Origin: JAJCYK01 sp965212195
GTDB taxonomy: Bacteria; Bacteroidota; Bacteroidia; Cytophagales; Cyclobacteriaceae
Length of the DNA: 64,000 nucleotides
NCBI GenBank assembly: GCA_965212195.1
Contig: CBDBUW010000002.1
Span: forward strand, 248,001 to 312,000
Reading direction: 5' to 3'
Shown: piece by piece, positions 45,166 to 54,085 of the stretch
Numbering within the stretch: position 1 is the first letter of the stretch
Layout: the number at the start of each line of letters is the position of its first letter
The notes under the pieces: generated by a model
Databases searched by the model: none
Told to the model about the DNA's origin: nothing
What the model saw: only the letters and a program-made list of their open reading frames with translations
Program-made: the position numbers and the translations under genes

Positions 45166-47559
45166 ATGGGATTAGATAAACCGGAATTTTGCGAAGCAGC
45201 TGCTAAAGTTCAAAAATTTCCTTTCAAGAGTAAGCTGCACTTTGGGCCTATTATCAAATACTGGGAAACCCTCGAAGCTGAAGGTTCTGAGGAAGAAAAA
45301 GCCTATGCAGCCGATATATTGAAAGAGGTTAGAAAGGTGCCAGCCATTACCAAGCCCATAGCTAACAACAAAGCTTTCCTTAAGAAACATAAGGAACTGG
45401 TGCACAAAATCATGTCGGCAGTGTTCCCCAAAGCCTTGCACTTAAATGAAATCAAGGCCGCTTACACTCCTTTTGAGTTCCAGTCGTTTATCGAGTCCCC
45501 CCGGTATGCTCAGCTGGTAAAAATGAACAATGGGAGGATCCATGTGCCTATGAACATGGATGAGGCCACCTTTACCTTTGCTCGCTACCTGCATGCCTGT
45601 TTATATATTTTAGCCGTACACTACCAATATCCTCATACTCTAGAAACTCCTTTTATTTACCTCATGAAAGATCCGGATACCGGTCTGGATAATTACTATA
45701 AAATGACTATGAATGGGGATTTCCTGGATCTACATGTCAATAGCAAGCCTAAAGATCTCAGTAAGGAAGAGATCGATCACATGACTAAGAACGTTTTGGA
45801 TGTAGACCTGTGGCAAAAAAATATTCCTCCCAAGAATTTTGAGCTTCACGGTTTCGTACTCTCCACTTTAGTGAATGTGACTCTTCACGAACTGCTGTCG
45901 AACCTTAAGAACAATCTACTGGAGCGCAATGCTATTATTACGGATCAGTATTTCGAAGAGATACGTCATAATGTGAGGAGCTTGTTCAGGATACCAGATC
46001 TAAAAGTTGGTTTGGGGGTATTCAAAGATGGGACCATAGACAATTTTGGCCATTGGGTGTGGAGAGATCTTGTTTGCAAATCCCGTATCGAAGACATCGC
46101 CGATGAGTTCAAAAATTCTATTTATCAGAAAGTAATGAACACCGGACAAGCAGTGATTGTGGAGGACCTGGAAAAACTAAAGAAAACCACTGGCATCGAG
46201 GAAGCAATCAAGGATACCTGTATCAGAAGCTTCATAGTGGCTCCCCTGAAATACGACGATGAGGTGATTGGGTACCTGGAGCTGGGTTCATGTGAGGCTG
46301 AGGCACTGAATACATTTATGATGGCCCGGGTCGAAGACATTTTGCCACTCTTTTCAATTGCTTTAAGGCGTAGCTTAGAGGAAAGAGATAACTTGATCGA
46401 TGCTATTATCATGGAGAAATGCACGGCCATTCACAATAGCGTTCAATGGCGGTTCAAAGAGGCCGCTCAACAGTTCTTGAAGCAGAAGGAGCAGGGTAGG
46501 ACCGAGGTGGAGATGTCACCCATCGTTTTCGAAGATGTCTACCCCCTCTACGGAATGGCCGATATCCGGGACAGTTCGCTGCAGCGGAACCTTTCCATTC
46601 AAGCCGATCTGGTGGCCCAAATAGAATCGGCACAAAAAGTTATCCAACAGGCTTTGGGAGTCAAAGAATTTCCCATTCTGAAAGAGATTGACTTCCGTTT
46701 ACAAAAACTCAAGAGGTCCGTAAAGAAACGCCTGCGTTCGGAAGAAGAATCCCAGGTTTACTACATTTTGCAAAAGGAGGTAGAGCCATTATTTGATTTT
46801 CTACTGGAAGACTGTCCCGAAGTGGAATCGCAGATTTTGAAATATAAGAAATCAATCGATCCTAAGCTGGGAGTATTGTATAGCCGCCGAAAATCCTATG
46901 AGGAAAGCGTTACTAAGATTAACCAAACCATAAGTGAGTTCCTGGAACAACAAGAAACCACCGCTCAGGAAATGTATCCACACTATTTTGAAAAATACAA
47001 AACCGATGGAGTGGATTATAATATTTATGTGGGGCAGTCCCTGCTCAGCCATGGTACATTCAATCAGGTTTGCCTAAATAACATGAGACTATGGCAACTG
47101 ATTATGATGAGTGAAATGACCCGGGTAACTGCCGGTTTGGTACCTAGCCTACCCATCCCCTTGGAAACCGCCCAGTTGATACTGGTTCATGACGATCCCC
47201 TGGCAATTCGGTTTCGGGCCGACGAGAAAAAATTCGATGTGGACGGTGCTTACAACATACGCTACGAGATCGTCAAAAAACGTATTGACAAAGCTTATAT
47301 CAAAAACACCGAGGAAAGATTAACCCAGCCAGGTAAAATCGCCATCGTCTATTCCAATGCGGATGTGTACAGGGAATACATGAAATACTGCGATTACCTG
47401 TACCACAAAGGGTTTATAGAAAAAGAGGTGGAAGAACTGGAGCTGGAAGCCGACCAAGGAGTTACCGGGCTCAAAGCCCTGCGCATTAAGGTACGCATGG
47501 AAGATGTAGAGGCCATCAGCACCTCAGAGATCGAAGAGATCATATCCAGTTTGCAGTAA
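45166..47559 (+). CDS. Large GAF-domain protein of unknown function
   Basis: 797 residues, cytosolic, no signal. The N-terminal 250 residues are helical and unrecognised. A GAF-like sensory domain lies near 260-410 (DLKVGLGVFKDGTIDNF, TGQAVIVEDLEKLK, RSFIVAPLKYDDEVIGYLEL). Then come long helical regions and an alpha/beta C-terminal domain (about 600-797) with LILVHDDPLAIRFRADEK and IAIVYSNADVYREYMKYC. There is no kinase, cyclase or DNA-binding output. Similar proteins of about 790 residues occur across Flavobacteriia and are annotated only as GAF. The stop is flush with the convergent OmpA-type gene. Confidence 0.8.
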   Translation: MGLDKPEFCEAAAKVQKFPFKSKLHFGPIIKYWETLEAEGSEEEKAYAADILKEVRKVPAITKPIANNKAFLKKHKELVHKIMSAVFPKALHLNEIKAAYTPFEFQSFIESPRYAQLVKMNNGRIHVPMNMDEATFTFARYLHACLYILAVHYQYPHTLETPFIYLMKDPDTGLDNYYKMTMNGDFLDLHVNSKPKDLSKEEIDHMTKNVLDVDLWQKNIPPKNFELHGFVLSTLVNVTLHELLSNLKNNLLERNAIITDQYFEEIRHNVRSLFRIPDLKVGLGVFKDGTIDNFGHWVWRDLVCKSRIEDIADEFKNSIYQKVMNTGQAVIVEDLEKLKKTTGIEEAIKDTCIRSFIVAPLKYDDEVIGYLELGSCEAEALNTFMMARVEDILPLFSIALRRSLEERDNLIDAIIMEKCTAIHNSVQWRFKEAAQQFLKQKEQGRTEVEMSPIVFEDVYPLYGMADIRDSSLQRNLSIQADLVAQIESAQKVIQQALGVKEFPILKEIDFRLQKLKRSVKKRLRSEEESQVYYILQKEVEPLFDFLLEDCPEVESQILKYKKSIDPKLGVLYSRRKSYEESVTKINQTISEFLEQQETTAQEMYPHYFEKYKTDGVDYNIYVGQSLLSHGTFNQVCLNNMRLWQLIMMSEMTRVTAGLVPSLPIPLETAQLILVHDDPLAIRFRADEKKFDVDGAYNIRYEIVKKRIDKAYIKNTEERLTQPGKIAIVYSNADVYREYMKYCDYLYHKGFIEKEVEELELEADQGVTGLKALRIKVRMEDVEAISTSEIEEIISSLQ

Positions 47560-50500
47560 TTACCGTACCCGGATCCTTTGGCCTGCCTTAAGATCGCGCG
47601 GCTCCAGGCCATTTAACTGCTCTAGGGCCTGAACGGTAGTTTGGTATTTTACAGCCAACCTGAACAACGTCTCTCCGTACACTACCTGATGGTATTGAGC
47701 ATCTTCCTGGTCGGCCGATATGGCAGGAAGATATACCAAATCCTTATAATTCTCCACCTGATCAAGAGGTAGTCTTATGGGCTGATAGCGTCTCAAAGCG
47801 GATGACTTCAATCCGTTCCACTGCTTGATTTCCTCCACCGAAGTTCCCATTACCTGGGCCAGTGCTCCTAAGTTAATCCCAGGTCGGACCACTACGGTAT
47901 GGAATCGCGGGGTATAGTCTGACGGGAAATCCTTCAGAGATAGTTCTACGCGACGGTTCAACTGACGGCTGTATGGTGTAGTGGTAGTCACCATGGGTCG
48001 GTCCTCACCTTGTGATTGCATAGTCAGGTTACTCTCCTGGACTCCCAGTAATTTTATATAATCTACGGCAGACTGTGTCCGCTTAATGCTTAGTTGCTGA
48101 TTGTAGGAGCTACCTCCAATATTGTCGGCATGGCCTGAAATCAGGAGGTGGTAAGCTGAAGCCTTCGGCACAAAACTGAAAAAGTCATCAAGCTCTTTTC
48201 TGGCTTCCGGGCGCAGTGCGTAACGGTCGAAGTCGAAATAAATGATAGGCCCATCCTGGGTCTCCAGCAATGGCCCGTTCGTCTCCAAGGTAACAGGATC
48301 TTCATTCAGCCGTTGGTAAGTGCTCTGCAGGCGCTGTATGCTTAGTCTTTCCTCAGAGGTCAGTGATCCCAACCATTGCATCTGAGCCGAAGTTGATGAA
48401 GTTTGATCTGTTTCCCCCAGTACCAGACTATTTAATATTTCAAGCTCATCATGGGAAAGATCCTCCAGGAACTGCCGGTCCTCCACAGTCAGTTCTTGCT
48501 GAAAATCTGGAGTGGTAATGAACAACGAGTCTAAGGTTTCGCGGCTATCAGTTTGAATGCTTGAATCTGTGAGCTCATTCCAGGAAATGAATGTAGGATT
48601 CTCAGGGTGGCGAAGTGCTATCATACGATCCACATACTGTTGCTCCTGGGGAGATAAACCGGATAAGAATTCCACCTGCTTGGAAGTCAGCATAGACGGG
48701 GTGACTGTTTGAGAACTGACCACAGTATGCAGTATCTGTTGTTGGTCATTATTAAGGTCCTGTAAGAATTTACGCTCTTCAGGGATAAGTTCATTTAAAA
48801 ATGTGCTCTCAAAGAAGGCTAAATCTGGATTGGAAACAATACTTTGCTGAGACCGGTAACTCTGATAACTGCTGGCTAACCTATCAAGTTGTTGACGGCC
48901 ATCATGATCTAGTCCTCTCATAAACTCCATCTCCTTTTCACTGTAGCTTACATCACTAACACCTTTGGCGATAATCTGCTCAGCCATCTGTTGCTTTTCC
49001 GTGGACAGGGTAGTCAGAAAGTCACGGTCCTCAGATGACAAGGTGGTCACGAAATCCTGCTCCAGTTTTACTTTTTCATCCACAGTTTCGGAGGGGGTCA
49101 TCATAATGCTGAGCCGTTCAATTCGCAGCTGATTTTGGGGTGATAAACCCCTGAAGTAGTAGGCCTCCCGAGGTGCAAGCTTACTAGGCACAAAGCCCAA
49201 ATAACGTTGGGTGAGCTTATTAGCAATGTTGTTTTCCAACGTGTTGGATTGAGCATCCAGGGAGGTGGTATCGGCAATTTTTTCACCCAGTTGTGATTTG
49301 AGTTGCTGTAATTCTTCGGTGCTATTTACCGATTGAGCCAGCTCCCTTCGGAGTACCTCTTGTCTGGAATCCAGATAAAGGATCAGTTTTTGCTCTTCGG
49401 TCAGTCCCCTGAAAGCCTGTTTAGAAGCAATCGGCCAATCACTAGCCTCCGAAAAACCTTCATCTTTAAGTATTTCTACAATCTCCTCCATCCATGGTAC
49501 CTCCTGCGGTGAATACTGATCACCTATTCTTTCCAGACCATCAGTCAACCCATACTTCTCTAGTAAGCTTTGAGATTCAGCTGGTGTCAGAGCGTTATTC
49601 TCTAAAACTTGCCGACGTAGAGCCAGACGATGGATATCATCTTGCTGTAAAAAATTGAGGCTCTGAAAAAAACTGCGTTGAGCTTCCGGCAATTTCGCTA
49701 GAACCCTGGAAATAGAACTAATGGTTCCCGTTTTTAGATCATTATAGGAGAGGCCTTCCTGCAAGGAGTTATTTTCATTCTTTAGGCTGGCTACCTGATT
49801 TTCCAGGCGAGATTCCGTGTTTTGATTTACATCCTCAAGATCGTGCAGAATTGAATCTATGGACTGGATCTGAGACTTAGTTTCAATTCTTTGGTGTACC
49901 TGTTGACCTGTTGAACTCCAATAGATGCTCTCTTCCGGGTTAAGATCAGCGATTTTGAACTCTTTGCGATCATCAATTTTTGCGGCGATTATTCGGTCTA
50001 TTATAGCCCTTTCCTCGGCACTGGCATTTTGGTAAAATGTCCAATCCGATTGCTGTAGGGGGTCCAGCGAGGAGGGTAATTCATAGTTAGTGACACCGGA
50101 AATTTCCAATACCTTTCGCTGGGCCAGGCGCTCAATAATGGCTTTGGTCTCAATATCCAGCCTACGGTAATATTTGAAATCTTCCGGATCTAAGGATTGA
50201 GGATCAAAGCCACCTTCGGAAATGCTTTTCGCACGAAGGATACGATCAAATTGTGCCCGCTCTTCTGCAGTGAGGTTGTCGTAATAGAACTGGTCCTCAT
50301 CTCTGGCTGCGAATAGATTTCTGGCATTGTATTCCTGGATGCGAGACCGCAATTGCTCTCCTTCCTTCCGGGCTTCCTCCAAAAAAGCCGTTATGGACTG
50401 CTCATCGCCGGGCCAATCAAATCCGTAAATATCAAACTTCCCCAAACCACCGGCGCGATTGGACGACAAGTATCCTTTTCTTTTACCCAAAATGAAAAAA

Positions 50501-51768
50501 TTGTCGTCAAAGCCTGAGTTAAATGGGATGCCGATATTCTTTACCTCTTTGTTTCCTGAGTCAAAGTCCACCACCATTAATATATCCATACCGCCCAATC
50601 CCACGTGGCCATCGGAACTAAAGAAAAGAGTACCGTCGTCATGGTAATAGGGAGCGCTTTCGTTGAAGGGGGTATTTATGGGAAGAGGTAATTTCTGGGG
50701 TGCCTGCCAATTATCCTCCCCATCAGCTATGGTGATCCAAAGATCATTGCCTCCAGCACCACCGGGGCGATTCGATACAAATATTAAAGTATCACCAGAT
50801 TTAGATAAAGCGGGATGGCGATTATCATACCCCGGTGCATTTACCTGTTCATTCAAAAGTCGGGGCCGCTTCCATTTTCCGTTCTCCAGGTTGGTAACAT
50901 ACAGTTGACAATATGCATCTCCCTCATAACAACTGGTGAAGTAGTACTTGGTACGATCGGCATTGTAGGTCCCAGCTCCGTCGCTAAACTTGGTGTTATT
51001 TTGATCAAAGCGATCCTGACCGGCGGCGCTGCTCCAAGCTTCACTTTTTTCGAATCTTAAGTTGTCTGTAAAATAATCCCCATAGCGATTATCCAACAAT
51101 CCTCCTTTTACGCCTTTACGGCCAGAAGTGATGGTAAGCAAGGTATCGTGATTTCCAACCGCCGGAGCATAGTCATTGAATTCAGAGTTTACCGGCGATG
51201 GCAAACCCCTAAACCCTATTTTATCCCAGCTTAAATTCACCTGCTCCAGAGCCCATTCACAGCCCTGGTGGGCTATTTCCGCTTGAGCCAGGTACTTTCG
51301 GCGGTCCTCTGCGGATAGGATTTGGTTGTCCTTGTTATCATCGATAAATTGGTCAAAATTAGCCAAGGCCAACTGAAAATTTCCGGTGGCCCTTTGCATT
51401 TCAGCCAAATAAAAAGACGCTAAAGGGTATCCTATGGCATCCAACTGAATGGTCTGCTGATAATAAATCGCCGCTAAGGTATAATTGAATATGGATCGGT
51501 AACTTTCTGCTAAACGGTAGTTCACCTCCGCCTGATCAGCTCTTAATCCTACGGCTACCTGATAATATTGGGCAGCACTATGGAATTGTTCTTTTTCGTA
51601 GTACCTATCTCCTGATGAGACCAGTGATTTATAGTCCTGTGATAAGCTCTCCAAACAGAGAAAGCTCACCAGAAGAACTAGTATCCACCTGAGCAGGAAA
51701 TATGGGGAGGCTATTTTATATAAGCCGCTGTACCTCGTAATAAAAAAATGAAAGGCAGCGTCATTCAT
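47560..51768 (-). CDS. PD40-OmpA-LysM protein with degenerate helical repeats (T9SS/gliding-cluster OmpA family)
   Basis: About 1402 residues from ATG 51768; the upstream TTG at 51786 is less likely. A hydrophobic signal segment (about 22-44) is followed by TPR-like units (45-180) and a PD40/WD40-like beta-propeller region (about 190-450: TLIFVSNRPGGAGGNDLW, GTLFFSSDGHVGLGGMD, KGYLSSNRAGGLGKFDIYGF). Residues about 480-1160 form an unusual degenerate repeat with LTxEER...LxRL patterns. An OmpA peptidoglycan-binding domain follows (about 1173-1277, IYFDFDRYALRPEARKEL, LISGHADNIGG, NRRVEL). Two LysM domains end it (about 1288-1336 and 1359-1402). It probably bridges outer-membrane partners to peptidoglycan. 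Last gene of the surface operon. Confidence 0.88.
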   Translation of the reverse strand: MNDAAFHFFITRYSGLYKIASPYFLLRWILVLLVSFLCLESLSQDYKSLVSSGDRYYEKEQFHSAAQYYQVAVGLRADQAEVNYRLAESYRSIFNYTLAAIYYQQTIQLDAIGYPLASFYLAEMQRATGNFQLALANFDQFIDDNKDNQILSAEDRRKYLAQAEIAHQGCEWALEQVNLSWDKIGFRGLPSPVNSEFNDYAPAVGNHDTLLTITSGRKGVKGGLLDNRYGDYFTDNLRFEKSEAWSSAAGQDRFDQNNTKFSDGAGTYNADRTKYYFTSCYEGDAYCQLYVTNLENGKWKRPRLLNEQVNAPGYDNRHPALSKSGDTLIFVSNRPGGAGGNDLWITIADGEDNWQAPQKLPLPINTPFNESAPYYHDDGTLFFSSDGHVGLGGMDILMVVDFDSGNKEVKNIGIPFNSGFDDNFFILGKRKGYLSSNRAGGLGKFDIYGFDWPGDEQSITAFLEEARKEGEQLRSRIQEYNARNLFAARDEDQFYYDNLTAEERAQFDRILRAKSISEGGFDPQSLDPEDFKYYRRLDIETKAIIERLAQRKVLEISGVTNYELPSSLDPLQQSDWTFYQNASAEERAIIDRIIAAKIDDRKEFKIADLNPEESIYWSSTGQQVHQRIETKSQIQSIDSILHDLEDVNQNTESRLENQVASLKNENNSLQEGLSYNDLKTGTISSISRVLAKLPEAQRSFFQSLNFLQQDDIHRLALRRQVLENNALTPAESQSLLEKYGLTDGLERIGDQYSPQEVPWMEEIVEILKDEGFSEASDWPIASKQAFRGLTEEQKLILYLDSRQEVLRRELAQSVNSTEELQQLKSQLGEKIADTTSLDAQSNTLENNIANKLTQRYLGFVPSKLAPREAYYFRGLSPQNQLRIERLSIMMTPSETVDEKVKLEQDFVTTLSSEDRDFLTTLSTEKQQMAEQIIAKGVSDVSYSEKEMEFMRGLDHDGRQQLDRLASSYQSYRSQQSIVSNPDLAFFESTFLNELIPEERKFLQDLNNDQQQILHTVVSSQTVTPSMLTSKQVEFLSGLSPQEQQYVDRMIALRHPENPTFISWNELTDSSIQTDSRETLDSLFITTPDFQQELTVEDRQFLEDLSHDELEILNSLVLGETDQTSSTSAQMQWLGSLTSEERLSIQRLQSTYQRLNEDPVTLETNGPLLETQDGPIIYFDFDRYALRPEARKELDDFFSFVPKASAYHLLISGHADNIGGSSYNQQLSIKRTQSAVDYIKLLGVQESNLTMQSQGEDRPMVTTTTPYSRQLNRRVELSLKDFPSDYTPRFHTVVVRPGINLGALAQVMGTSVEEIKQWNGLKSSALRRYQPIRLPLDQVENYKDLVYLPAISADQEDAQYHQVVYGETLFRLAVKYQTTVQALEQLNGLEPRDLKAGQRIRVR

Positions 51769-51803
51769 GTCTGCCAAAAATACCAATTAAAATCGATTTT
51801 CTA

Positions 51804-52856
51804 CTAAAGCAGCGGTGTAGAAAAGCGCCTCAATCCTTTACCTTTAGTGATACGATAAGTTATTGAAGCCTCCAAGGCACCCTGACCATTAGTAAAGCCC
51901 CGCAAACTGGAATTGTTATAATCGTAACTTACTCCCAATCCCAAGTTCTTGGACAAAATGCCAAATGAGACAATCATAGCGTCTTCAAAACGATACCAGG
52001 TTCCCAGCTGCATTTTTAATTGTTTTCCAGGCCTGGAAGAAACTTGATAAGTGAAGTACAATCCGGCATTGAGTTGATTGGCGCTATTCTGAGACATGTA
52101 TAAGACATTCGGGGAGATGCTAAAATCTCTAGAAAGATTCAAATTTAGTCCGGCATGTGCTTTGTATAAACGTGGTAACAGGCTCTCGTTGTCCGGATCG
52201 GACAGTAATGACTCGTCTGGTCGATTAATATTGGAAACAGCAAATCCCAGGAATCCGCTTATACTGGATCTGAAATTTTTACGGCCAGGATCAAAAAACC
52301 AAACTGCTCCGGCATTGATGATGGGAAATGTGGTGGCCTCCTGATCCAGGTCCAGCGAAGGCGTAATATTGGAATCGAAACCTATAAACGGATTATACTG
52401 CGAACCCCACCGCAAATTGTTAAAATCTATCTGTTTGTTGACCATTCCTCCCTGTAGACCCACGGAGATCATTTGGGATCCATCGCTCTTCAGGTACAGA
52501 TTGTAGGCGGCAGTGACCGTAAAGGAATTGGTAGTAAAGTTGTTGCTTTCGCCAGCAGTTTCTCGATATGCCGAGAAACCCAAGCCCCCCCGGTGTTTGA
52601 ACTGAGAACCTTTTTCCATGATAGGGTAGATCATGGAAAGCTGGGCAATTTCGTAAGGCAGGTCCAACGACTTCCATTGGGACCGGTAATTTAGCCCGAA
52701 GAAGATATCGTCATCCAGACCGGTCATAGCCGGATTGAGATATAGAGGATTGTTATAGTATTGAGCGAATTGAGGGTCTTGAGCCTGAACTGTAGCCAGG
52801 TTAAGAATCAACAAACTTATTAAACACAACACACTTATTATCAGCCTTCTGATCAT
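51804..52856 (-). CDS. PorP/SprF family type IX secretion membrane protein
   Basis: 350 residues with a signal peptide (about 1-25, ending VQAQD) and the family N-terminus DPQFAQYYNNPLYLNPAMTG. The remainder is an outer-membrane beta-barrel (NYRSQWKS, GGLGFSAYRE, LGLGVSYDY). In Flavobacterium johnsoniae SprF, of this family, is needed for surface delivery of the adhesin SprB, and PorP in Porphyromonas belongs to T9SS. The start overlaps the stop of the upstream CHU_C-type gene by 4 nt, and 35 nt separate it from the OmpA-LysM start. Confidence 0.93.
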   Translation of the reverse strand: MIRRLIISVLCLISLLILNLATVQAQDPQFAQYYNNPLYLNPAMTGLDDDIFFGLNYRSQWKSLDLPYEIAQLSMIYPIMEKGSQFKHRGGLGFSAYRETAGESNNFTTNSFTVTAAYNLYLKSDGSQMISVGLQGGMVNKQIDFNNLRWGSQYNPFIGFDSNITPSLDLDQEATTFPIINAGAVWFFDPGRKNFRSSISGFLGFAVSNINRPDESLLSDPDNESLLPRLYKAHAGLNLNLSRDFSISPNVLYMSQNSANQLNAGLYFTYQVSSRPGKQLKMQLGTWYRFEDAMIVSFGILSKNLGLGVSYDYNNSSLRGFTNGQGALEASITYRITKGKGLRRFSTPLL

Positions 52857-54073
52857 CTTATCAAGGTTATGCTGCCATTTCTTTTGAAAATATTCCCGCT
52901 GATAAACCTACCGGTAACCGTGTATTGATAGACCCCCACACTTTCATTTTCCTCGGAGTTCGTCCCAGTCCAGCCTACGGTATTGGCTTCGGTGAACGAA
53001 TCTGTTTCATAGACTATTTTTCCCCATCTATTATAGATGCGGAACATAAAGTCCTGATCCAGCACCTGGTCTCCATAAACTCTTATTGCCCGATCCTCAG
53101 GATCTGGCGCCGCCGGCGAAAGTGCATTGGGAACAAACAACGACCGCTCTTCATCCAGTCCTTCTACACCAATCGCATAAAAAGCATTTAGTGCCGGCAT
53201 GTTACTGGTTACTTCACCATCCTGTAAGGACCCTGTAAATAAGGACTGTCCCAAACTGGTAAATACTCCGGATAGTTGGTCCGAACTGGTAACTGCAACA
53301 TCTTGCAAGTCCGGCATAGGTCCTAAGTTCTCATCAGCACTAACCTTCAATCGTATCTGTGACCCGTCATAGGTACCGGCATGCTGCATCAATTGCCAAT
53401 AGCGGGTGTCCGACACCGCGATGAGAATAATGGGAGCCTGAGGGTTGGCGTTGGGCTCAAACATCTCAAATCCTATAACCGGATTGGTTCCGGACACGTT
53501 GATCATATCCACAGGCCGGAAATTGCCATTTTTGCCAATCGGAAAATATTTGGAACCGGTACCCTCATGATATAATGCACCATTAACGTGTGATAGCTCG
53601 GATCCTCCTGCAACTTGACCACTGCCAAGTACCTGAATAATCACCCCTGGCTGCGGCGTGATAACCCCCTCCACAAGGGTCAGGGAATCTTGAATTTGTA
53701 CATCTGAGATAAAAATCTTCTCACCGGGACCATTAATTTCCAGTTGATAAATATCCTGCCCATTTTGGGAGATGTTTTGATTAACAGACCCGTCAAGAAT
53801 GAACAGACCATTTCCGGAAATGTAGGTATCCACATTCATCCAGTCACCTGACAGGGAAAATACCCCATTATTTTCCAAATCCCCATTATTTAATGCCCCA
53901 CCTAAAACGGTCACCCTGGTACCTGGGGTAATGGTGATCATGGAATTATTATTGGTTAAAGCCTGAGCGTGCACGGTATTACTGGCAAGTAATCCTAAAA
54001 TAATTGCGCTCATTGCCAGGGTCACTTTTCCGAGACCGGTCATCCACCTTTTGAAAGCCATTTTACAGTGCAT
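52853..54073 (-). CDS. Surface protein with gliding-motility-associated C-terminal domain (type B T9SS signal)
   Basis: 406 residues. Signal peptide (MAFKRWMTGLGKVTLAMSAI start, cleavage near VHAQA; an ATG four codons upstream is equally possible). A beta-helix-like Asn/Gly-rich region (about 38-170) precedes a linker and a C-terminal domain of about 85 residues: SLFVPNALSPAAPDPEDRAI, FMFRIYNRWGKIVYETDSF, GVYQYTVTGRFI and GSITLIR. This is the CHU_C/type B sorting domain that hands proteins to a PorP/SprF-like partner, and that partner is the very next gene. The cargo is presumably displayed on the cell surface. Confidence 0.9.
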   Translation of the reverse strand: MHCKMAFKRWMTGLGKVTLAMSAIILGLLASNTVHAQALTNNNSMITITPGTRVTVLGGALNNGDLENNGVFSLSGDWMNVDTYISGNGLFILDGSVNQNISQNGQDIYQLEINGPGEKIFISDVQIQDSLTLVEGVITPQPGVIIQVLGSGQVAGGSELSHVNGALYHEGTGSKYFPIGKNGNFRPVDMINVSGTNPVIGFEMFEPNANPQAPIILIAVSDTRYWQLMQHAGTYDGSQIRLKVSADENLGPMPDLQDVAVTSSDQLSGVFTSLGQSLFTGSLQDGEVTSNMPALNAFYAIGVEGLDEERSLFVPNALSPAAPDPEDRAIRVYGDQVLDQDFMFRIYNRWGKIVYETDSFTEANTVGWTGTNSEENESVGVYQYTVTGRFISGNIFKRNGSITLIR

Positions 54074-54085
54074 GTTAGACAGTGC

